Counted from the first letter of the stretch, positions 7,351 through 14,513 are shown. The stretch is DNA of 16,507 nt from DATKZB01 sp035528235 (GCA_035528235.1 DATKZB010000143.1:1-16507); one strand, 5' to 3'. The notes: a model not told the origin generated them from the letters alone. Numbers and translations are program-made.

Positions 7351-7379
7351 AGGCTATCCCCGGCCGCAGGCCAAGTCAA
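7351..7379 (-). promoter_or_regulatory. Sigma70-type promoter of LRR copy 1 and CPBP protease
   Basis: On the minus strand TTGACT (7374-7379) and TAGCCT (7351-7356) are 17 bases apart. The predicted leader before the ATG at 7314 is about 30 bases. Confidence 0.6.
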
Positions 7380-7421
7380 CAGACAGGCGACCTATCCCTG
7401 CGGCGGGCCGTTTGCACGTGC

Positions 7422-7598
7422 CACGGCTTGCTTGCAAGCCGTGCAGCATGTAGGCCGCGGCACGCCGCGGCCTACGCCGTGTCTCCTACACGCGCCACGG
7501 CTCGCCCCGGGCGAGCACCCGCCGCGCTAAACGGGAACACGGCTTGCGAGCAAGCCGTGGCACACGCCTTGCGCGGTCGGTGCGGGGACCGACCGCGC
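7422..7598. repeat. Array of five palindromes between the LRR genes
   Basis: Five hairpins lie nearly end to end. They are CACGGCTTGC/GCAAGCCGTG (7422-7443), TAGGCCGCGG/CCGCGGCCTA around CACG (7451-7474), GCTCGCCC/GGGCGAGC (7500-7516), CACGGCTTGC/GCAAGCCGTG again with a different loop (7538-7559), and GCGCGGTCGGT/ACCGACCGCGC around GCGGGG (7571-7598). The first and fourth are the same palindrome. The fifth belongs to the family at 4558, 14536 and 15621. The 3' end of the LRR copy 2 gene runs through the last four. Confidence 0.75.
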
Positions 7599-8947
7599 CA
7601 AGTCGGCGCTCTGGCGCGGCGTGCCAACCACCAGGCCGCCACGGCGGCCGGCAGCAGCAGGAGAATCCAGCCCGAGCCCAGGCACAGCGGTGCCACCCGG
7701 ACGACGGTCGTCTCGGGCAAGGCGTGCCGCAGCGCCGCCAGCGTCTGTGCCCAGTCCTCCCCGTCCTTTGTCTCGCCCACGGCCAGGTACGTCAGGCCCT
7801 TCATGTGGTAGAGCGGCCCGGCCGGTGCGGGCGTGGCCACCAGGAGGGCCGTCAGGTTCTCGAGTCGCCGCACGCACGCCAGGTCGGTGACGTTGCCGCA
7901 ACCGACCGCGACCAGGACCTCCAGGTCCGGATGGTCGCGGACGATGTCGTCGAGTTGCCGCGCGGGCGTCGCCGGCGGAAGGGCCAGCCACCGCAGGTTC
8001 TTGAGGTTCCGCAGGGGTTCCAGGTCGGTCACGTCCCCGCAGCCCTGGAGGACGAGGGTCCGGAGGTTGGCGAGGTCCGCCACGCCGCCGATGTCGGTCA
8101 ACCCCTGGACGTTCACGAGCACCAGTTCCTCGAGGCGGGGCAGCCGGCCGAGCGCCGAGAGGTCTTTCATCTCACCCATGTGGACCTGAAGCGACCCGAG
8201 GACGTTCAGACCGTCGGGGAGCGGCCCCATTTTCTCGGGGCACCAGCCGCCGATGATGAGGGTGTGCAGCATCGGGACCCGCGCCAGGAACCCGAGGTCG
8301 CTCGTCTCGCAGTCCATCAGAAGGAGGGTCTCCAGGCGCGACTGCGTCGCGATGCGCCCCTTGAGGTCCTGTGTCAGCGGCACCCGCTCGACCCAAAGTC
8401 GCTGCGGCGAAAACATCGCGAGCGCCTGGTCGAGGGCCTCGCCGTCGGTCACGAAGAGGCCCACGTGGGGGTTGGCGTCGGCGATCTTCTGCACCAGGTC
8501 GAGTTGCTCGGAACCGGCCTCGCCTCCCAGGCCGACGAGCCGCAGCGCGGAGACCTCCTCGGGCGTCGCCCCCTTGAGCCACTCCCACGCCGCGTCGTCC
8601 CCCAGGAACACCGTCACGGGGCCGCCGCGCAGGATCACTCCGAAACTGTTCTTCGTGACAGCCAGCGCCAGGCCGTCGCTCGTGCGGTAGGGAAACGGCG
8701 GAAAGTCTTTCCCCCATATCAGGTCGCCGTCGCGCAGGAGCATAGCGGCGGGCAGCCCCTCGTGGGCCCCGGCGTAGGTAAGACCGAAGACGGGCGACCT
8801 GGCCATCCACGCCTCGTCGCCGCTGACCGTGACGACGCACGGGGGCACCCACGCACGGGGCGGGATCGGCGCGCCGCGGCCGGACGTTGCGGCCACCAGC
8901 ACCGCCGCCAGACATGCCCATGCGACCGGATGCCTCGCCGCCCTCAT
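7472..8947 (-). CDS. Secreted leucine-rich-repeat protein with C-terminal membrane anchor (copy 2)
   Basis: This is a paralogue of the protein at 5914-7314, with the same order of parts and also without a known ligand. The 491-residue product has a signal peptide (1 to about 26, RAARH, hydrophobic core, SGRGA), an undescribed region (30-195), leucine-rich repeats (200-390), then CLGSGWIL, a hydrophobic helix and LARRAR (422-446). The ATG at 8947 follows GGGAGAGG and starts directly with the signal peptide. An ATG 15 codons upstream (8992) would extend past the predicted transcription start, so I rejected it. The oddity is the tail. The paralogue stops about 10 residues after the Arg cluster, whereas here about 43 more residues (449-491) are read from palindromic repeats. 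This suggests loss of the original stop by repeat insertion. Confidence 0.82.
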   Translation of the reverse strand: MRAARHPVAWACLAAVLVAATSGRGAPIPPRAWVPPCVVTVSGDEAWMARSPVFGLTYAGAHEGLPAAMLLRDGDLIWGKDFPPFPYRTSDGLALAVTKNSFGVILRGGPVTVFLGDDAAWEWLKGATPEEVSALRLVGLGGEAGSEQLDLVQKIADANPHVGLFVTDGEALDQALAMFSPQRLWVERVPLTQDLKGRIATQSRLETLLLMDCETSDLGFLARVPMLHTLIIGGWCPEKMGPLPDGLNVLGSLQVHMGEMKDLSALGRLPRLEELVLVNVQGLTDIGGVADLANLRTLVLQGCGDVTDLEPLRNLKNLRWLALPPATPARQLDDIVRDHPDLEVLVAVGCGNVTDLACVRRLENLTALLVATPAPAGPLYHMKGLTYLAVGETKDGEDWAQTLAALRHALPETTVVRVAPLCLGSGWILLLLPAAVAAWWLARRARAPTWRGRSPHRPRKACATACSQAVFPFSAAGARPGRAVARVGDTA

Positions 8948-8976
8948 GGCCCTCTCCCTGCCGGAGGCCCACAGGC

Positions 8977-9005
8977 AGACTACCCCTGCCACGCCGGGGC
9001 GTCAA
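8977..9005 (-). promoter_or_regulatory. Sigma70-type promoter of LRR copy 2
   Basis: On the minus strand TTGACG (9000-9005) and TAGTCT (8977-8982) are separated by 17 bases. The start would be near 8970, about 22 bases before the ATG at 8947. The IS110 insertion begins about 210 bases upstream, so this promoter is intact. Confidence 0.65.
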
Positions 9006-9216
9006 GAGCCGTCCGCGGCGCGACCTTGGCCTCAGATCGTGACGGTTTACCCGAGCGGCCCTGCCAAGATGTTGTCATTCCGATGAGCGGCCTTCAGGCC
9101 GCGAAGAGGAATCTCGCCGTGGGCATGCCTCGGCTCTCGGGTCGGCCAGTTTACCCTCGGCCCATCCCAGAAGCGTCCAAGGCGAGATTCTTCGGCCCCG
9201 CAAGCGGGACCTCAGG

Positions 9217-9222
9217 TAGCAT
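9217..9222 (+). promoter_or_regulatory. -10 half of predicted circle-junction promoter
   Basis: TAGCAT sits just inside the left IS end. If the ends are joined with one CAG core, it falls exactly 17 bases after TTGACG in the right end (10653-10658). Confidence 0.6.
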
Positions 9223-9301
9223 GTAGGCCGTTCCTCCGTGGGCCTATACGATAGGTCCGAGATAGGTTCCTGGAACGGGAACCGCAAGAGGAGGAACGAC
9301 C

Positions 9302-10378
9302 ATGAGTAAGCGTACCACGAAGTCCACGAGGTGCAAGGGGGTTGTGCTGACACGGAAGGATCGGGTGTTCGTGGGTCTGGACGTACACAAGAAGTCGTAC
9401 CACGCCGCCGTGCGGGTCAACGGCGTGGAGGTACAGACCACCGTTCTGGCGCCAAAGGCCGAGGCGGTGTTGGCCTTTCTGGAACCGTACCGGTCGGCGT
9501 GTCTGCATGTGGTGTACGAGGCGGGGCCGACGGGATTCGGGCTGGCGCGGGCATTGCGTGAGGCCCAGATCCCCGCCGAGGTCATCGCCCCGAGCAAGAC
9601 GCCGCAGACGCCTGCTCGGGAGAACAAGACCGACCGGCTCGACTGCCGCCAGTTGGCGCTGTACGACGAGAAGGGGATGCTTCGGCGTGTGGCGGTGCCG
9701 ACGCCCCAGGAGGAAGCCGACCGCCAGGTCATCCGGCTGCGGGACCAGGTAGTGAAGGCGCGGCGGCGCGTCAAGCAACAGATCAAGTCGTTTCTGCTGC
9801 AGCACGGCGTGGCCGAGCCGCCGGGGCTGGGGAGCTGGTCGAAGGCATCGGTTCGGGCGTTGGAGACGATGCCGCTGGCGCAGACCCTGCGGTTCTGTCT
9901 GGACGTGATGCTCGTGGAACTGGCCCAGCGGAACGAGTCGCTCCAGCAGGTGAACCGCGCGGTGGAGAACCTGGGCCAGGAGCCGCGGCACGCTCGGGCC
10001 GTCGCGCCTCTCCAGGAGCACGCCGGCGTGGGCGTGATCACGGCGATGCAGTTCCGGACGGAACTGTTTCGGCCGGAGCGGTTCGCCAACGCGCGGCAGG
10101 TGGCGGCGTACGTGGGCTTGGCGCCACGGGTGAGCCAGTCGGGAGGGCGGTGCCGCACGGGGCCGCTCCTGAAGGCCGGACGCGGGCGTCTGCGAGCCCT
10201 GTTGGTCGAAGCGGCCTGGGTCTGGATCCGGGCGGACTCGGAGGCGGCGGCCGTCTACCGACGCCTGCTCCACAACACCGGCCAACCGAATAAGGCGATC
10301 ACAGGAATGGCCCGGCGGTTGGCGATCCGGCTCTGGCGTCTGCTGGTGCCTCCCGAGGCCCGAGGCCAGGCGGCGTGA
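9302..10378 (+). CDS. IS110-family DEDD recombinase (transposase)
   Basis: This RNA-guided recombinase inserts and excises the element through a circular intermediate. The 358-residue protein has the RuvC-like N-terminal domain with the acidic tetrad D27 (VGLDVHK), E73 (VYEAGPTG), D111 and D114 (NKTDRLDCRQLA). A helical middle (about 140-230) follows. The C-terminal Transposase_20 domain has GVGVITA (242-248) and the serine region RVSQSGGR (S278 or S280 as nucleophile candidate), then KAGRGRLRALLVEAAW. Length and motifs look complete. The ATG at 9302 follows AGAGGAGG at seven bases. A small hairpin (9265-9270 with 9278-9283) lies just before the binding site and could limit translation when read through from outside. 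Its transcript would continue into the predicted guide RNA. Confidence 0.95.
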   Translation: MSKRTTKSTRCKGVVLTRKDRVFVGLDVHKKSYHAAVRVNGVEVQTTVLAPKAEAVLAFLEPYRSACLHVVYEAGPTGFGLARALREAQIPAEVIAPSKTPQTPARENKTDRLDCRQLALYDEKGMLRRVAVPTPQEEADRQVIRLRDQVVKARRRVKQQIKSFLLQHGVAEPPGLGSWSKASVRALETMPLAQTLRFCLDVMLVELAQRNESLQQVNRAVENLGQEPRHARAVAPLQEHAGVGVITAMQFRTELFRPERFANARQVAAYVGLAPRVSQSGGRCRTGPLLKAGRGRLRALLVEAAWVWIRADSEAAAVYRRLLHNTGQPNKAITGMARRLAIRLWRLLVPPEARGQAA

Positions 10379-10414
10379 GCCGTGAAAACAAAAACAACCA
10401 CACAAAGCCACAAC

Positions 10415-10620
10415 GGTCTCCAGGGAAAGGATACGACACGGAGGCGGCCGTGAGGCCGCGTCCGGGGAAAGGATCGATGGGAAGTCGATGCGGTGGGGTT
10501 CGGTTGGCCAGTCGACCACGGTGTCATTCGGTGGCTTCGGCCATGTCCTCAGGTGGTGGCGACGGCCGGCCTTCCTCGAACACCTACCCTGTGCCTTCGG
10601 GCATGTATAGCAGACGGAAA
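10415..10620 (+). ncRNA. Predicted bridge RNA (seekRNA) of the IS110 element
   Basis: The region downstream of the recombinase can be folded by eye into a chain of hairpins; the outer ends are estimates. A stem with GUGA loop lies at 10440-10463. A target-type module follows. Its outer stem pairs 10502-10519 with 10553-10571, with mismatches. The internal loop strands hold TGTCATTC (10522-10529) and CCTCAG (10547-10552). A TGGC-UUCG-GCCA hairpin (10532-10543) closes it. A donor-type module comes next, with outer pairs TTCC/GGAA (10572-10575, 10616-10619), loop strands CTACCCTG (10584-10591) and ATAGCAG (10607-10613), and a TGCC-UUCG-GGCA hairpin (10592-10603). The first pair of strands matches the genomic flanks and the second matches the IS ends. 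GGGAAAGGAT occurs twice (10423, 10465). Confidence 0.7.
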
Positions 10621-10652
10621 CCCGCACCCGTCTACTCCCTCGACCCGACCCC

Positions 10653-10658
10653 TTGACG
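10653..10658 (+). promoter_or_regulatory. -35 half of predicted circle-junction promoter
   Basis: TTGACG lies 13 bases before the CAG core at the right IS end and points outward. In the linear insertion it reads into the downstream flank, with no matching -10 at the right distance that I can see. Confidence 0.6.
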
Positions 10659-10771
10659 TAGGGCCTCATAGCAGAATGACAACGCGCCGCCTCCATGCCT
10701 CTGGCAAGGCAGGGACCAATCGTTGGGAGAAACTACCGGCCACGGGCGGGGAAGTCAACCGTCGCATGGGC

Positions 10772-10796
10772 CACGGCTCGCCCTGGGCCAGCCGTG
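10772..10796 (-). terminator. Hairpin downstream of glgP
   Basis: CACGGCT (10772-10778) pairs with AGCCGTG (10790-10796), and GCCC with GGGC inside, separated by a single mismatch. It begins 12 bases past the glgP stop. No U-tract follows, so termination is likely but not proven. The rest of the spacer from the repeat end (10684) to the glgP stop shows nothing else I can name. Confidence 0.45.
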
Positions 10797-10807
10797 AACC
10801 GTGGCCG

Positions 10808-13345
10808 TCAGCGCTTGGCAGCCGCGCCCTGCGGCGCGTCGGTCGTTGTGCCGTCGCCGGTGCCCGCCGTCGGGGCGATAGGGCAGGGATCGACGTGCCA
10901 GATGTCGCGCAGGTACTCGCCGATCGTCCGGTCGGAGGAGAACTTGCCCGACCGGGCCACGTTCAGGATGGCCTTGCGGGCCCAGTCGTGCGGGCGGCGA
11001 TACAGATCGTCGACGCGGTCGTGCGTATCGACGTACGGCCTGAGGTCGGCCAGGTGCATGTACCGGTCGCCGCGGTCGAAGAGGGCCTCGCGGATGGGGT
11101 CGAAGATACCGGGTTCCTCGAAGTTGAAGAATCCGCCGAGGACCATGTCGACGGCCTCGCGGATCTCCTCGTCGCGCTCGTAGTACTCGCGCGGGTTGTA
11201 ATGCGGGGCCAGGGCGGCCGCCTCGTCGGCTTTCAGGCCGAAGATGAAGATGTTGTCGTCGCCCACCTCCTCGTGCATCTCGACGTTGGCCCCGTCGAGC
11301 GTCCCGACCGTCAGGGCGCCGTTGAGCATGAACTTCATGTTGCCGGTGCCGGAGGCCTCGGTGCCGGCCGTCGAGATCTGTTCGGAGACGTCGGCCGCCG
11401 GGATGAGCCGCTCGGCCAGCGACACCCGGTAGTCGGGCACGAAGTAGACCTTCAGCCGGTCTGCCATGGCCGAGTCGTTGTTGACCACCGCGGCCACGCT
11501 GTTGATGAGTTTGATGATGAGTTTGGCCAGCATGTAGGCGGGGGCGGCCTTTCCGCCGAACAGGTACGTGCGCGGCACGACGTCGAGGCCGGGGTCCCGG
11601 CGGAGGCGGTTGTAGCGGATCACGATGCCCAGCACGTTCAGCAGTTGCCGCTTGTACTCATGGAAGCGTTTGACATGGATGTCGAAGAGCGAGTCGGGGT
11701 CGGGGCGCCAGCCTTGCTTGCGCCGCAGGTACTCGGCCAGGGCGACCTTGGCCTGGCGCTTGACGGCCATGAACCGCTCGCGGAAGGCCGGGTCCTCGGC
11801 CAGCGGCGCCAGGCGTTCCAGGCCGGCCAGGCCCGTGATCCATCCGTCGCCGACGGCCTCGGTAATCAGGGCCGCCAGCGGCGGGTTGGCCTTCAGCAAC
11901 CACCGCCGTTGCGTCACGCCGTTGGTCTTCGAGTTGAACCGTTGCGGGTACATGGCGTAGAAGTCGGGCACCAGGTGGGTCTTGACCAGGTCGGTGTGGA
12001 TGGCCGAGACACCGTTGGTCGAGTGCGACCCCAGGATCGCCAGGTTGGCCATGCGGACCTGCGGCTGGCCGCCTTCCTCGATGAGGCTCATGCGGCACAG
12101 GCGGTCGGTGTCGCCGGGGTAGTGGGCCGACACGACGTTCAAAAACCGCCGGTTGATCTCGTAGATGATCTGGAGGTGCCGCGGCAGCAGCCGCCCGATC
12201 ATCTCGACCGGCCACCGCTCCAGCGCCTCGCTCATCAGCGTGTGGTTCGTGTAGCCCAGCGACCGGACGGTCAGGTCCCAGGCGTCTTCCCACAGCAGGC
12301 CTTCCTCGTCAACCAGCAGGCGCATCAGTTCCGGCACGGCCAGCGCCGGGTGCGTGTCGTTGAGTTGGATGGCCGCGCGGTTCGGCAGTTCGTTCCACGC
12401 GGTGCCGTCCACCTTGAACCGGCGCAGGATGTCGTGCAGCGAGCAGGCCACGAAGAAGTATTCCTGCCTCAGGCGGAGGTCGCGCCCCGCGTAGACCATG
12501 TCGTTGGGGTAGAGGACCCGCGTCAGGTTTTCGGCGGCCACCTTGGCCTCGACGGCGGCGATGTAGTCGCCCTGCTGGAAGTCCTCCAGGCCGAAGTCCA
12601 CCGACGACCGCGCGTGCCACAGCCGCAGCGTGTTGACCGTGTGGCCGCCGTAGCCCACGACCGGAATGTCGTACGGCATGCCCAGAACGACCCGGGTGTC
12701 GAGCCAGTGGGCCACCTGCCGACCGTTCTGGCGTCCTTCCTCGACGCGCCCCTCGAACCGGACCGGGATGAGGTAGTCGGGCCGGGGAATCTCCCACGGG
12801 TTGCCGCCGCGGAGCCAGTCGTCGGGCCGTTCCTGCTGGTACCCGTTGGCGATGACCTGCCGGAAGATGCCGTAATCGTACCGCAGGCCGTAACCCATGG
12901 CCGGAATCTGCATCGTGGCCAGCGACTCCAGAAAACACGCCGCCAGCCGCCCCAGGCCGCCGTTGCCCAGACCCGCGTCGACCTCTTCGTCCCGCAGCTC
13001 GAACCAGTCCAGGGCCAGGTCGCCCATCGCCTTGCGGACCGCGCCTTCCATGCCCAGGTTGATGACGTTGTTGCCGAGCGACCGGCCCGTCAGGTACTCC
13101 AGCGACAGGTAGTAGACCCGCTTGACCAGGCGGCGGTGATGCGTCTGCTGGGTCTCGATCCACCGTTCGATGAGGCGGTCGCGCGTGGCCAGGGCCAGCG
13201 CCAGGTATTCGTCGTGCGGCGTGGCGGTGTACCGGTCGCGGGCCAGGGTGTGCTTGAGGTGCCGCATGAAGTCCGTCTTGATCGACTCCGGATTCATGTC
13301 GGCCGGCACGGCGGCGGCGGGGCTGGCGCGCTTGGGTTCGGGCAT
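10808..13345 (-). CDS. glgP: Glycogen/alpha-glucan phosphorylase (GT35)
   Basis: This cytosolic PLP enzyme releases glucose-1-phosphate from the ends of glycogen or maltodextrin using phosphate. The 845-residue product has the normal length for bacterial GlgP. It shows SLEYLTGRSLGNN and GLGNGGLGRLAACFLES near the N-terminus, then QLNDTHPALAVPELMR, NGVTQRRWL and DIHVKRFHEYKRQLLN. The PLP site is EASGTGNMKFMLNGAL, with the lysine near residue 671. A tail of about 25 low-complexity residues follows the usual end (WHVDP). The ATG at 13345 follows GGGAGG at seven bases. An ATG 18 codons upstream (13399) has no good binding site. It is transcribed away from the deoxyhypusine-synthase-like gene and alone on its strand. 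No other glycogen gene is in the window. Confidence 0.97.
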   Translation of the reverse strand: MPEPKRASPAAAVPADMNPESIKTDFMRHLKHTLARDRYTATPHDEYLALALATRDRLIERWIETQQTHHRRLVKRVYYLSLEYLTGRSLGNNVINLGMEGAVRKAMGDLALDWFELRDEEVDAGLGNGGLGRLAACFLESLATMQIPAMGYGLRYDYGIFRQVIANGYQQERPDDWLRGGNPWEIPRPDYLIPVRFEGRVEEGRQNGRQVAHWLDTRVVLGMPYDIPVVGYGGHTVNTLRLWHARSSVDFGLEDFQQGDYIAAVEAKVAAENLTRVLYPNDMVYAGRDLRLRQEYFFVACSLHDILRRFKVDGTAWNELPNRAAIQLNDTHPALAVPELMRLLVDEEGLLWEDAWDLTVRSLGYTNHTLMSEALERWPVEMIGRLLPRHLQIIYEINRRFLNVVSAHYPGDTDRLCRMSLIEEGGQPQVRMANLAILGSHSTNGVSAIHTDLVKTHLVPDFYAMYPQRFNSKTNGVTQRRWLLKANPPLAALITEAVGDGWITGLAGLERLAPLAEDPAFRERFMAVKRQAKVALAEYLRRKQGWRPDPDSLFDIHVKRFHEYKRQLLNVLGIVIRYNRLRRDPGLDVVPRTYLFGGKAAPAYMLAKLIIKLINSVAAVVNNDSAMADRLKVYFVPDYRVSLAERLIPAADVSEQISTAGTEASGTGNMKFMLNGALTVGTLDGANVEMHEEVGDDNIFIFGLKADEAAALAPHYNPREYYERDEEIREAVDMVLGGFFNFEEPGIFDPIREALFDRGDRYMHLADLRPYVDTHDRVDDLYRRPHDWARKAILNVARSGKFSSDRTIGEYLRDIWHVDPCPIAPTAGTGDGTTTDAPQGAAAKR

Positions 13346-13413
13346 GACGTGGCCTCCCTGTCCTGACCTGGGCGCCGCCCGCGCTGTCGCAGGGCGCACA
13401 GCCTTCCTTCACT

Positions 13414-13441
13414 ATTGTCGCCGGGTTTGGCCGGAACCCAA
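13414..13441 (-). promoter_or_regulatory. Possible weak promoter of glgP
   Basis: On the minus strand TTGGGT (13436-13441) is followed after 16 bases by GACAAT (13414-13419). An inverted sequence GGGTT/AACCC (13423-13427, 13435-13439) overlaps the spacer and could be an operator. Both matches are imperfect. I found no convincing promoter for the divergent plus-strand gene in this 193-base spacer. Confidence 0.3.
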
Positions 13442-13538
13442 GCGAAAAACGGCCGCCGGTAAAGTCTGGACGCGCGCCTGGCCGACAACTATCGTGAGGG
13501 CCTCGCCGGCCAGGCAGACGGCCGGCGCGGGAGGGCTT

Positions 13539-14513
13539 ATGGCGAGCCGGTATCCCCAGTTCGATCGCAGCCGTCTCGACGTCCGGCCGCTGGCCGAACG
13601 CACGAGCGACATGCATGTGGCCGACGTGCTCGACGTGGGCGCGCGGCCGGTGCCGTTCGAGCATCCCGACCTGGCGCGGCTGGCAGACGCCATGGCCGCG
13701 GCCAACGAACGCGGGGCCGCCGTCATCCTGCTGATGGGCGCCCACGTCATCAAGCAGGGCCTCAGCCGGTACGTTATCGACCTCGTGCGGCGGGGGTGGG
13801 TGTCGGCGGTGGCCATGAACGGGGCCTGCGCGATTCACGATTACGAACTGGCACGCTTCGGCCGGACGACCGAGTCGGTGGCCCGTTACATCGCCGAGGG
13901 CCAATTCGGCCTCTGGAAGGAGACCGCCGACCTGAACGACGTCGTCGCGGCCGGCAACCGCGAGGGACTCGGTTTTGGCGAGGCCCTCGGCCGGCACGTC
14001 GCGGCCAGCGACTTCCCGCACCGCGACGTCTCCATCTTCGCCGCGGCCTACGCGTGCCGCGCGCCGGCCACCGTGCACGTGGGCATCGGGTACGACATCG
14101 TCCACGAGCACCCGAACTTCGACGGCGCCGCCGTCGGCGCGGCCAGTTACCGCGACTTCCTGGTGCTGGCGCGGGTTGTCGAGAACCTCGAAGGCGGCGT
14201 CGTGCTCTGCTACGGCTCGGCCGTCATGGGGCCCGAGGTGTACCTGAAGGCGCTGGCGATGGCGCGAAACGTCGCACGCCAGGAAAGGCGTCCGATTTGC
14301 CACTTCACCTCGGCCGTGTTCGACCTCGTGGCCCTCTCGGGTAACCTGGCCGCCGAGGCGCCCAAGGATTCGCCCGAGTACTACTACCGGCCGTACAAGA
14401 CGGTCCTGGTGCGGACGGTCCGCGACGGCGGCCACGGTTACTACGTTCGCGGCGACCACCGCGCGACGATGCCCGAACTGCACCGCCTTCTGCTCCAGCG
14501 CCTGGGTGGCTAG
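13539..14513 (+). CDS. Deoxyhypusine-synthase-like protein of unknown role
   Basis: I recognise this only as a conserved bacterial protein resembling deoxyhypusine synthase in its general sequence style. That assignment is tentative. The 324-residue product has a Gly-rich strand segment ILLMGAHVIKQGLSRYVIDL (63-82), then AVAMNGACAIHDYELARFGRTTE (91-112), GQFGLWKET (121-129), VHVGIGYDIVHEHP (179-192), LCYGSAVMGPEVYLKALAMARN (223-244) and RGDHRATMPEL (304-314). The alternating strand and Gly pattern suggests a Rossmann-like alpha/beta fold, possibly NAD-binding. Bacteria lack eIF5A, the deoxyhypusine target, so another substrate is expected, such as a polyamine. The ATG at 13539 is four bases from a GGAGG, somewhat close. 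It precedes a HAD phosphatase and a PfkB/RfaE-like kinase on the same strand. Confidence 0.6.
   Translation: MASRYPQFDRSRLDVRPLAERTSDMHVADVLDVGARPVPFEHPDLARLADAMAAANERGAAVILLMGAHVIKQGLSRYVIDLVRRGWVSAVAMNGACAIHDYELARFGRTTESVARYIAEGQFGLWKETADLNDVVAAGNREGLGFGEALGRHVAASDFPHRDVSIFAAAYACRAPATVHVGIGYDIVHEHPNFDGAAVGAASYRDFLVLARVVENLEGGVVLCYGSAVMGPEVYLKALAMARNVARQERRPICHFTSAVFDLVALSGNLAAEAPKDSPEYYYRPYKTVLVRTVRDGGHGYYVRGDHRATMPELHRLLLQRLGG

Larger units (their letters stand above)
9213..10674 (+). mobile_element. IS110-family insertion sequence (IS1111-like layout)
   Basis: The element of about 1.46 kb has a short left non-coding end (86 bases), the recombinase, and a long right non-coding end (about 296 bases). 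Boundaries were set by rebuilding the interrupted repeat. The left flank reads GGGACCTCAG, the right flank CAGAATGACAAC, and a shared CAG (9213-9215 and 10672-10674) marks the crossover. Short imperfect subterminal inverted sequences (ATGTAGGCC at 9221-9229 versus ATGAGGCC read inward from the right end) fit the IS1111 subgroup. No long terminal repeats or clear target duplication exist, as expected for IS110. The element appears intact. Confidence 0.8.
9071..10683. repeat. MITE-like palindromic repeat interrupted by the IS110 element
   Basis: GTTGTCATTC (9071-9080) and its perfect inverse GAATGACAAC (10674-10683) lie on the two sides of the IS. Left of the IS there is also the inner inverted pair GAATCTCGCC (9109-9118) / GGCGAGATTC (9181-9190). 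There are two arm hairpins as well: GCGGCC TTCA GGCCGC (9087-9102) and CCCCGC AA GCGGG (about 9195-9208). Removing the IS (about 9216-10674) leaves a symmetric element of about 154 bp whose right arm would read CCTCAGAATGACAAC. No target duplication of the repeat itself is visible. It carries no gene. Confidence 0.7.

Noticed and set aside
7422..7598. CRISPR array
   Set aside because: The units are different palindromes without a constant repeat length or unique spacers of equal size, and no cas gene is present.
9213..10674. Target site duplication longer than the CAG core
   Set aside because: Only CAG is shared at both edges, which fits the short core of IS110 recombination; no longer duplication is visible.
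10493..13366. A 957-codon open frame on the plus strand opposite glgP
   Set aside because: It lies antisense to a clearly recognisable glycogen phosphorylase, has no known motif, and is the usual long shadow frame of high-GC coding DNA.
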